From NCBI GenBank assembly GCA_012842035.1, contig DUTO01000016.1:1-6602 (forward strand): 6,602 nucleotides of DNA. The letters are read 5' to 3'. Position numbers and translations under genes: made by a program. Source of the DNA: Clostridia bacterium (lineage in GTDB: Bacteria; Bacillota; Peptococcia; DRI-13; DTU073). The notes under the pieces were generated by a model. It was given only the letters and a program-made list of their open reading frames with translations, did not search any database and was not told the DNA's origin. Shown piece after piece: positions 1-6,495 of the stretch (position 1 is its first letter; the number at the start of each line of letters is the position of its first letter).

Positions 1-51
1 GAGAAATAACAAAAAAAATCCCAGGGAAAAATAAGGTGAAAAAACTAAAGC

Positions 52-58
52 AGGAGGT
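52..58 (+). promoter_or_regulatory. Ribosome binding site of glgP
   Basis: AGGAGGT lies five bases before the ATG at 64. It is close to a full match to the 16S anti-Shine-Dalgarno sequence and is the strongest such site in the window. It supports the chosen start. The 51 bases upstream show no convincing -10/-35 pair, so the promoter for glgP is probably outside the window or glgP is read through from an upstream gene. Confidence 0.85.
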
Positions 59-63
59 TCTTA

Positions 64-2499
64 ATGTTAAAGGATAAGAATACTTTTAAAAAAGCATTTC
101 AGGAAAGATTTAAAATATTATATGGTACTCCGGTTGATGAAGGAACTAATTTGGAAAAGTATAAGGCTTTAGCTAGTTTGGTGAGTAATCAGATTAGTGA
201 ACACTGGTATCAAACGAATAAGCATTATAAACATACTAAGCAGGTTAAAGAGGTTTATTATTTTTCGATTGAATTTTTATTGGGTCGGCTTTTGAGCAAT
301 AATTTGCTTAATCTCGGTATCTACGACATTGTGGAAGAAGGGTTAAGCGAGTTAGGGATAAATTTGCAGGACTTAGCGGAGCAAGAAGCAGATGCAGGGT
401 TAGGAAGTGGGGGTTTAGGAAGACTGGCGGCGGACTTCCTGGATTCAATGGCTTCTCTTAATTTACCGGGTCATGGTTGTGGAATTAGATATCGTTATGG
501 TTTATTTGAGCAAAAGCTTAAACAAGGTGAACAAGTAGAGTGCGCTGATGACTGGTTAAAGAATGGTTTTGTTTGGGAGTATCGGCGACCGGATAAAGCT
601 GTCGAAGTTAGGTTTGGGGGAAAAGTTAGAGCTAATTGTGTAGAGGGTAGGACAGTTTTTATTCATGAAGAATACGAAACTGCTTTAGCCATACCGTATG
701 ACGTTCCTATTGTGGGGTATAAAAATGGACTTGTTAATACTTTACGTCTGTGGAGTGCCGAAGCTCCCGAGACAGAATTCGATTATGCTTCTTTTCAAAG
801 AGGCGATTATTTAAAAGCTGTGGAAAGAAAATATTCGGCTGAATCTCTTTCGCAGATTCTGTATCCTGATGATAGTTTTTATGAAGGAAGAAAATTAAGG
901 CTAAAACAGCAGTATTTCTTCGTTTCGGCCGGGTTGCAAAGTATTGTACGTCGTTATAAAAAACGGCACGCAACTCTTCATAATTTTCCCGAAAAGGTAG
1001 CTTTACATATTAATGATACTCATCCTGCTTTAGTTATTCCGGAACTGATGCGGATTTTATTGGATGAGGAAGGCATGGGTTGGGATGAGGCTTGGGAGAT
1101 TACGACACATACGGTTTCTTATACGAATCACACCATTATGCCGGAAGCCTTGGAAAAGTGGCCCATTGATTTATTTAAGCAGATTTTGCCGCGAATTTTT
1201 ATGATTATCGAAGAAATTAATGAGCGGTATTGTCAAGAATTATGGCAAAAGAATCTGGGCATGGAAAAAATCAGGAAAATGGCGATAGTCGGTGATGGTT
1301 ATGTGAGGATGGCTCCGTTAGCCATTGTCGGAAGTTATAGTGTTAATGGTGTAGCAAAAATACATTCGGAAATATTAAAAGGGCAAGTGATGCGTGATTA
1401 TTGCGAAGTTAGCCCTCTCAAGTTTAATAATAAAACTAATGGCATTACGCATCGACGCTGGCTTTTAACGGCTAATCCCCAGTTAGGGGAATTGATTACG
1501 AAGACGATTGGCACTAATTGGTATAAAAACCCCAGTGATTTAACCAATTTGCTTTATTTTAAAGATGACTCTTTTTTTCAGGAGAAATTTACCCAAATAA
1601 AATTACAGAACAAAATTAAAGTAGCTGATTTTATTAAAGAGCGATATGGTTGGGAAATTGATTCTAATTCTATTTTTGATATTCATATTAAGCGGATCCA
1701 TGCTTATAAACGGCAATTATTAAATGCTTTACATATTATGTATTTGTATAATCGGCTTTTGGAAAATCCGGACCTGGAAATAACACCACGTACTTTTATT
1801 TTTGCCGGGAAAGCTGCTCCGGGCTATTATCTAGCGAAAAAAACAATAAAATTAATTAATACTTTAGCTGAAGTAATTAATAATGATAAAACTATTCAGG
1901 AGAAAATAAAAGTTGTTTTTTTGGAAAACTATAATGTTTCTTTAGCAGAATTGTTGATTCCTTCTGCTGATGTGAGTGAACAGATTTCTACTGCCAGCAA
2001 AGAGGCTTCCGGTACGGGTAATATGAAGTTTATGATGAATGGGGCTGTAACCATCGGAACTTTAGATGGGGCTAATGTAGAGATCCTGGAAAGGGTAGGC
2101 CTGGAAAATTTTATTCTTTTTGGTCTGACGGCAGAAGAAGTGCTGAATTATTACAAATATGGTGGTTATTACTCCCACAGTTTATATAATAGTAAATCTG
2201 TGGTAAAAAAGATTTTAGATCAATTAATTAATGGTTTTTTAGGAGTTCCTAAAGATGAATTTATGGTAATTTATGAACATCTTCTTACGTATAATGACGA
2301 ATTTTTCGTTTTAAAAGATTTGGGTGCTTATATCAAGGCCCAGGAAAGAATTGAAGAATTATACAAGGATAAAGTTAAGTGGTTAAAGATGTGTATTACT
2401 AATGTAGCTTATTCAGGATTCTTTTCTAGTGATCGAACGATTAATGAATATTCGGCCGGTATCTGGGATTTAAAACCAGCGGTGATCAAAAAACACTAG
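64..2499 (+). CDS. glgP: Glycogen/starch/maltodextrin phosphorylase (GT35)
   Basis: This cytoplasmic enzyme removes glucose from the non-reducing ends of alpha-1,4-glucan with phosphate, releasing glucose-1-phosphate. The 811-residue protein has the normal length of the family. Conserved blocks appear in order: SIEFLLGR (68-75), GLGSGGLGRLAADFLDS (112-128), HINDTHPAL (315-323), NHTIMPEALEKWP (355-367), KTNGITHRRW (457-466), KRIHAYKRQ (543-551), and EASGTGNMKF (647-656), whose lysine 655 is the expected pyridoxal-phosphate Schiff-base residue. The start is supported by AGGAGGT at 52-58. The gene ends in two in-frame TAG codons in a row (2497-2502). It leads the visible part of a glycogen operon, 80 bases ahead of glgC, so a degradative enzyme sits with the synthetic ones. 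Family membership is clear. Whether glycogen or shorter maltodextrins are preferred cannot be read from the sequence. Confidence 0.97.
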   Translation: MLKDKNTFKKAFQERFKILYGTPVDEGTNLEKYKALASLVSNQISEHWYQTNKHYKHTKQVKEVYYFSIEFLLGRLLSNNLLNLGIYDIVEEGLSELGINLQDLAEQEADAGLGSGGLGRLAADFLDSMASLNLPGHGCGIRYRYGLFEQKLKQGEQVECADDWLKNGFVWEYRRPDKAVEVRFGGKVRANCVEGRTVFIHEEYETALAIPYDVPIVGYKNGLVNTLRLWSAEAPETEFDYASFQRGDYLKAVERKYSAESLSQILYPDDSFYEGRKLRLKQQYFFVSAGLQSIVRRYKKRHATLHNFPEKVALHINDTHPALVIPELMRILLDEEGMGWDEAWEITTHTVSYTNHTIMPEALEKWPIDLFKQILPRIFMIIEEINERYCQELWQKNLGMEKIRKMAIVGDGYVRMAPLAIVGSYSVNGVAKIHSEILKGQVMRDYCEVSPLKFNNKTNGITHRRWLLTANPQLGELITKTIGTNWYKNPSDLTNLLYFKDDSFFQEKFTQIKLQNKIKVADFIKERYGWEIDSNSIFDIHIKRIHAYKRQLLNALHIMYLYNRLLENPDLEITPRTFIFAGKAAPGYYLAKKTIKLINTLAEVINNDKTIQEKIKVVFLENYNVSLAELLIPSADVSEQISTASKEASGTGNMKFMMNGAVTIGTLDGANVEILERVGLENFILFGLTAEEVLNYYKYGGYYSHSLYNSKSVVKKILDQLINGFLGVPKDEFMVIYEHLLTYNDEFFVLKDLGAYIKAQERIEELYKDKVKWLKMCITNVAYSGFFSSDRTINEYSAGIWDLKPAVIKKH

Positions 2500-2534
2500 T
2501 AGGGTAAATTTAAGAGCATATTTTGAATTGATTT

Positions 2535-2562
2535 TTGGATGTAGAAAACTTTTTAATATAAT
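2535..2562 (+). promoter_or_regulatory. Possible internal promoter before glgC
   Basis: TATAAT at 2557-2562 is a perfect sigma-A -10 hexamer. The only -35 candidate at usable spacing is TTGGAT (2535-2540), 16 bases upstream, which matches TTGACA at three of six positions. A better TTGATT (2528-2533) is 23 bases away, which is too far. Initiation about seven bases after the -10 would fall near 2569, inside the glgC ribosome binding site, giving a very short leader. The hexamer may therefore be a chance match in an AT-rich gap. Confidence 0.25.
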
Positions 2563-2565
2563 ACT

Positions 2566-2574
2566 GGGAGAGGG
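2566..2574 (+). promoter_or_regulatory. Ribosome binding site of glgC
   Basis: The purine run GGGAGAGGG ends five bases before the glgC ATG at 2580. It is a partial Shine-Dalgarno match (GGAG or GAGG) at acceptable spacing. Confidence 0.65.
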
Positions 2575-2579
2575 TAATA

Positions 2580-3797
2580 ATGAAAAAAAAAGAATGTATT
2601 GCGATGCTCTTAGCTGGTGGACAAGGGAGCCGTTTGAGGCTTTTGACAAAAAACTTAGCTAAACCTGCTGTGCCCTTCGGCGGTAAATATAGGATTATTG
2701 ATTTTAGTATGAGCAATTGTCTTAATTCCGGAATAGATACGGTCGGTGTTTTAACACAATATAAACCACAAGTCCTTAATGCTTATATTGGAGTTGGTAG
2801 TGCGTGGGATTTGCAATGTTATAGTAAGGAGGGCGGAGTGACAATTTTGCCGCCTTATGTTAGTGAAGATGGGGGAGAATGGTATCAGGGAACAGCTGAT
2901 TCTGTATATCAAAATCTCAAATTTATTGAACAATATAATCCTGAATATGTGTTAATTATTTCCGGTGACCATGTCTATAAAATGGATTATTCTTTAATGC
3001 TGCAAGAGCATAAAGAAAATAACGCTGATGTAACTATTTCTGTGGTTGAGGTTGCTTGGGAGGAGGCCTCCCGTTTCGGAATTATGAATACTGATAAAAA
3101 TGGTTTCATTGAGGAGTTTGTGGAAAAACCTGCTCAGCCTAAAAGTAATCTTGCTTCCATGGGTGTTTATATTTTCAACTGGCCCATTTTGAAAAAGTAT
3201 TTAGAAAAAGATGCCGTGGACCCTGAATCTGAGCATGACTTTGGTAAAAATGTAATTCCTCTGATGCTCCGGGAAAAGTTAAAATTATATGCTTATGCTT
3301 TTCAAGGTTATTGGCGAGATGTAGGTACTGTAGAAAGTTATTGGGAAGCGAGTATGGACATTCTTGATGACTACGACTTTTTAAATTATTTTGATGATAA
3401 TTGGAATATTTATTCTGCCCCGCTTATGCAACCACCTCATTATATAGCTCCGGGAGTGAATATAAAAAGGTCTTTAATTTCTGACGGGTGCTATGTTAAC
3501 GGCGAAATAGAGCATTCTATACTTTTTCCGGCAGTTTTTGTGGATAAGGGTTCTCTGATTAAGGACTCGATTATTATGCATGGGGCGCAAATTGGTTCCG
3601 GAGTTAAAATTGAAAAAGCAATCATTGGCGAAAATGTTGTTATCGGTAAAAACTCAGTTATTGGTGGAGATGGGATTACGGTTATTGAGGATAAACAAAA
3701 ATTGAAAGAAAATTCACAGGTGGGTAGACTTTATAGGCTAAAAAGAGTAGACAAACAGGCAGAAGGTGTTAGTCGGTATTTAGCTGAAAGCCCATAA
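2580..3797 (+). CDS. glgC: ADP-glucose pyrophosphorylase, catalytic subunit
   Basis: Glucose-1-phosphate adenylyltransferase makes ADP-glucose and pyrophosphate from ATP and glucose-1-phosphate, the first committed step of bacterial glycogen synthesis. The 405-residue protein begins with a nucleotidyltransferase fold: the nucleotide loop AGGQGSRL (12-19), AKPAVPFGGKYRIIDF (27-42), GTADSVYQN (104-112), SGDHVYKMDY (128-137) with D130 as the expected catalytic metal-binding aspartate, FVEKP (180-184) for sugar-phosphate binding, and GYWRDVGT (243-250). From about residue 290 hexapeptide-like repeats form a left-handed beta-helix. All key residues are present, so this is the active subunit. The sequence resembles the Bacillus-type GlgC more than the enterobacterial one. 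The last roughly 30 residues (375-405) are basic and look slightly longer than usual. glgD follows after 74 bases and probably supplies a partner subunit. Confidence 0.97.
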   Translation: MKKKECIAMLLAGGQGSRLRLLTKNLAKPAVPFGGKYRIIDFSMSNCLNSGIDTVGVLTQYKPQVLNAYIGVGSAWDLQCYSKEGGVTILPPYVSEDGGEWYQGTADSVYQNLKFIEQYNPEYVLIISGDHVYKMDYSLMLQEHKENNADVTISVVEVAWEEASRFGIMNTDKNGFIEEFVEKPAQPKSNLASMGVYIFNWPILKKYLEKDAVDPESEHDFGKNVIPLMLREKLKLYAYAFQGYWRDVGTVESYWEASMDILDDYDFLNYFDDNWNIYSAPLMQPPHYIAPGVNIKRSLISDGCYVNGEIEHSILFPAVFVDKGSLIKDSIIMHGAQIGSGVKIEKAIIGENVVIGKNSVIGGDGITVIEDKQKLKENSQVGRLYRLKRVDKQAEGVSRYLAESP

Positions 3798-3858
3798 ACT
3801 AAATTAAGAAGCGGCTTGATGGTACAGTGATAATAGAGATTTAGAGACTACGAAGATG

Positions 3859-3863
3859 AGGAG
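3859..3863 (+). promoter_or_regulatory. Ribosome binding site of glgD
   Basis: AGGAG, within the purine-rich stretch GAGGAGTAAGAGAG, lies eight bases before the ATG at 3872. It favours this start over the in-frame ATG four codons later. The remainder of the 74-base glgC-glgD gap shows no clear promoter or terminator. Confidence 0.75.
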
Positions 3864-3871
3864 TAAGAGAG

Positions 3872-5002
3872 ATGAGAAATGTAATGGGAATTATTCATCA
3901 CATCAAAGATGAAGCGGCTTTTCGGGAAATTACGAAATATCGTTGTGTAGCGGCAATTCCTTTTGGTGGAAAATATCGCTTAGTAGATTTTCCTCTGTCA
4001 AATATGACTAATGCCGGTATTTCTAATATTGGGATTATTACTTCTCTAAAAATGAGGTCCTTAATAGATCATTTAGGTACAGGTAAGGAGTGGGGACTGG
4101 ATAGAAAGCGTGATGGACTCTTTATTTTGCCGGCGGCCTCCGGCGGTAACGAGAAGAATAGGCGACGGTTAGACTTGGAAGATATTTATGTTAATTTAGA
4201 TTATCTGGAGAATAGTCAGCAAGAATATGTTTTGCTGACCGGAAGCAATATTGTTTGTAATCTTGATTTAACTAAAGTATTGGCTTTTCATCGCCAGAAA
4301 AATGCTGATTTAACAGTAGTTTGTAGTGAAGATTATCAGTTTTTACCGCAGGACGTTGCGCGTGGCGTTTATTTACAAAAAGAAAAAGAGGGTCGGATTT
4401 CTGCTGTGAGTCCGGGGAAACCACATAAAAACTCAGTAATTTCTATGGATATGTATTTATTAAAAAGGTCCTTTTTGCTTCAACTTTTAGAGGAATGTGC
4501 AAGTTTGGCTAAATGGGACTTTGTTGGTGAAGTTTTGCCTGTTAAAGTAAAGAAAATAAAAATGTATGGTTATGTGCATCAAGGCTATTTAGGTCTTGTT
4601 AATTCTTGGCAGAGTTTATATAAACATCAAATGGAGTTATTAAATCCGGAGGTTTGGCGGGAGTTGTTTTGGGGGAAAGGCTTAATTCATACTAAATTAA
4701 AGGACGGGCCTCCAGCTAGATACTATGAAACTTCGGAAATTAAAAATGTTTTTGCCACTTCAGGGTGTTTAATTGAAGGAAATGTGAAAAATAGTATTCT
4801 CTTTAGGAAGGTAAAAGTAGGACGTGGTGCTGTAATTCACAACAGTATTTTATTGCCTAAAGTAGAAATTGGCGAAGATGTTGTCTTAGACGGGGTGATC
4901 ATCGATAAAAATGTGCAGATTAAAAAAGGGATGCAGTTGATCGGTAATAATGAGAACCCTGTAATTATAGAAAAAAATCAAGAAATTGGAGGGGGGTTTT
5001 AA
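3872..5002 (+). CDS. glgD: ADP-glucose pyrophosphorylase subunit GlgD, non-catalytic
   Basis: GlgD is a paralogue of GlgC found mainly in Bacillota. In characterised cases it pairs with GlgC and alters its activity or allosteric response instead of catalysing. The 376-residue protein starts MRNVMGI, the usual GlgD beginning, then lacks the GGxGxRL nucleotide loop seen in GlgC. FGGKYRLVDFPLSN (31-44) is kept. At the place of the catalytic GDH of GlgC it has GSN (124-126), and the FVEKP motif is replaced by SPGKP. The C-terminal part, from about residue 275 (PPARYYETS and following), is a left-handed beta-helix of hexapeptide-like repeats. The protein ends EIGGGF, and the codons for that end carry the ribosome binding site of glgA. 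The call is secure as a family member; the regulatory role is inferred from relatives. Confidence 0.96.
   Translation: MRNVMGIIHHIKDEAAFREITKYRCVAAIPFGGKYRLVDFPLSNMTNAGISNIGIITSLKMRSLIDHLGTGKEWGLDRKRDGLFILPAASGGNEKNRRRLDLEDIYVNLDYLENSQQEYVLLTGSNIVCNLDLTKVLAFHRQKNADLTVVCSEDYQFLPQDVARGVYLQKEKEGRISAVSPGKPHKNSVISMDMYLLKRSFLLQLLEECASLAKWDFVGEVLPVKVKKIKMYGYVHQGYLGLVNSWQSLYKHQMELLNPEVWRELFWGKGLIHTKLKDGPPARYYETSEIKNVFATSGCLIEGNVKNSILFRKVKVGRGAVIHNSILLPKVEIGEDVVLDGVIIDKNVQIKKGMQLIGNNENPVIIEKNQEIGGGF
4988..4996 (+). promoter_or_regulatory. Ribosome binding site of glgA within glgD end
   Basis: GGAGGGGGG sits in the last codons of glgD (encoding Gly-Gly-Gly) and ends 11 bases before the glgA ATG at 5008. 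The GGAGG core itself is 15 bases from the ATG, a long spacing, so the site may be weak or rely on translational coupling with glgD, whose stop codon is only five bases before the glgA start. Confidence 0.55.
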
Positions 5003-5007
5003 GTTAA

Positions 5008-6477
5008 ATGTTAAAAGTGTTATTTATTGCTTCTGAGTGTACACCTTTTGCTAAAACCGGTGGTTTAGGTGATGTTATCGAAAGTTTGCCGATAGCTTTA
5101 AGAGAAAGAAAAATTGATGCTCGGGTAATTATTCCTAAATATAGTAATATACCTGCTAAATATAAAAAAGAAATGGTACATAAAAAGACATTTACCGTAC
5201 CTGTTAGTTGGAGACAAGAGTATGGTGGTTTAGAAGTTTTGCAACATGAGGGGATTACTTATTACTTTTTAGACAATGAAAAATATTTCAAAAGAGATGG
5301 TCTTTATGGTTATTTTGATGAAGCGGAAAGGTTTTCTTATTTTTGTCGTGGGGTTTTAGAATGTCTGCCTTACTTAGAATTTAAACCCGATATTTTACAT
5401 TGTCATGACTGGCATACAGGGTTAATTCCTTTATTCTTCAAAACGTTCTATCAGCAGCAGCCTTTTTATCAAAATATCAAAACGGTTTTTACTATTCATA
5501 ATTTAAAATATCAAGGCGTTTTCCCGATGGAAATACTTGATGATTTATTGGGTTTGGATGGCTCGTTTAAAGGTGATGAGGGTGTAGAATTTTACGGTAA
5601 AGTGAATTTTATGAAGACAGGTATCGTATATGCCGATAAGATTACTACAGTTAGTGAAACATATGCAGAGGAAATAAAGACAGCATATTTTGGGGAGAAT
5701 TTAGATGGTATCTTGCGTAAATATGAAGGAAAATTGCAAGGTATTGTCAATGGTATTGATTATAAGAAATACAATCCGGAAACAGACCCTCATATTTACG
5801 TCAACTATAGAAGTTCTGTCGTTAAAAAACAGCAAAATAAAACTAAATTGCAAGAAGATTTGCGTCTTCCTGTCAAAGACGTGCCTCTCTTAGCAATGGT
5901 TTCCAGATTGACCCGACAAAAGGGTTTAGATTTGCTAAATTATATTTTAGATGAATTATTAGCCCTGGATGTGCAGTTAGTTATTTTAGGAACGGGTGAG
6001 CCAGGTTATGAACAGGCTTTACGGGAAGCGGCAGAAAGGCATCCGCAAAAAATGAAAGCTTACTTTATGTTTAATGATGCTTTAGCTCATAAAATTTATG
6101 CCGGTGCAGATCTTTATTTGATGCCTTCATTATTTGAACCGTGTGGTTTAAGTCAATTGATTGCACTTAGATATGGTGCTTTACCTATAGTAAGGGAAAC
6201 GGGAGGGTTAAAGGACACGATAGTTTCATATAATGAACAAACCGGAGAAGGTAATGGCTTTAGTTTTACTAATTTTAATGCTCATGACTTTTTATATACT
6301 ATTAAACGTGCTTTAGATTTTTATAATAATCGTCGGCCGATTTGGAATAAATTATTTAAGAATGCTTTTAAAGTTAATTTCAGTTGGAACAATTCTGCTC
6401 AAGTATATATTGCTCTTTATGAAGATTTGTTGACAAAAGAAGAAGTTAAAGGTAAATCTCGTTTAAAATTATTTTAA
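5008..6477 (+). CDS. glgA: Glycogen synthase, ADP-glucose type (GT5)
   Basis: GlgA transfers glucose from ADP-glucose to the non-reducing end of alpha-1,4-glucan in the cytoplasm. At 489 residues it matches the family. The N-terminal half shows the ADP-glucose loop KTGGLGD (16-22), HCHDWHTG (131-138) and FTIHNLKYQG (161-170). The C-terminal half shows SRLTRQKG (299-306), whose R300 and K305 correspond to the sugar-nucleotide phosphate-binding residues of the family, and PSLFEPCGL (373-381) with E377, the conserved catalytic-site glutamate. The protein begins MLKVLFIASECTPFAKTGG, the standard start, which fixes the ATG even though the ribosome binding site is distant. It lies five bases after glgD, implying tight co-expression, and uses the product of GlgC/GlgD. 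No defects are seen. Confidence 0.97.
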   Translation: MLKVLFIASECTPFAKTGGLGDVIESLPIALRERKIDARVIIPKYSNIPAKYKKEMVHKKTFTVPVSWRQEYGGLEVLQHEGITYYFLDNEKYFKRDGLYGYFDEAERFSYFCRGVLECLPYLEFKPDILHCHDWHTGLIPLFFKTFYQQQPFYQNIKTVFTIHNLKYQGVFPMEILDDLLGLDGSFKGDEGVEFYGKVNFMKTGIVYADKITTVSETYAEEIKTAYFGENLDGILRKYEGKLQGIVNGIDYKKYNPETDPHIYVNYRSSVVKKQQNKTKLQEDLRLPVKDVPLLAMVSRLTRQKGLDLLNYILDELLALDVQLVILGTGEPGYEQALREAAERHPQKMKAYFMFNDALAHKIYAGADLYLMPSLFEPCGLSQLIALRYGALPIVRETGGLKDTIVSYNEQTGEGNGFSFTNFNAHDFLYTIKRALDFYNNRRPIWNKLFKNAFKVNFSWNNSAQVYIALYEDLLTKEEVKGKSRLKLF

Positions 6478-6484
6478 AAAAGGA
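6478..6484 (+). promoter_or_regulatory. Ribosome binding site of the GH13 gene
   Basis: AAAAGGA directly follows the glgA stop codon. AGGA (6481-6484) is 11 bases from the ATG at 6496 and seven from an out-of-frame ATG at 6492. A second purine run, GAGAG (6486-6490), is five bases from 6496. Which is used is unclear. Confidence 0.5.
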
Positions 6485-6495
6485 TGAGAGAATGA

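Noticed and set aside
734..973. Open frame on the minus strand inside glgP
   Set aside because: It lies wholly within a well-conserved phosphorylase gene, has no recognisable protein motif and is best explained as a shadow of that gene.
1571..1579. T-run in glgP as a frameshift site
   Set aside because: The reading frame is continuous and conserved on both sides, with no sign of a second product.
2655..2670. Leucine in GlgC (NLAKPAV) where enterobacterial enzymes have arginine (RAKPAV)
   Set aside because: Bacillota GlgC proteins commonly have a hydrophobic residue here, so it is lineage-typical and not a lost active-site residue.
2510..2716. Minus-strand open frame across the glgP-glgC gap into glgC
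   Set aside because: Most of it is antisense to the conserved GlgC nucleotide loop, and I see no recognisable protein motif in it.
3804..3834. Possible promoter in the glgC-glgD gap (TTAAGA, TTGATG and GATAAT)
   Set aside because: TTGATG is only seven bases from GATAAT and TTAAGA is 19 bases away with a poor match, so no plausible -35/-10 pair exists.
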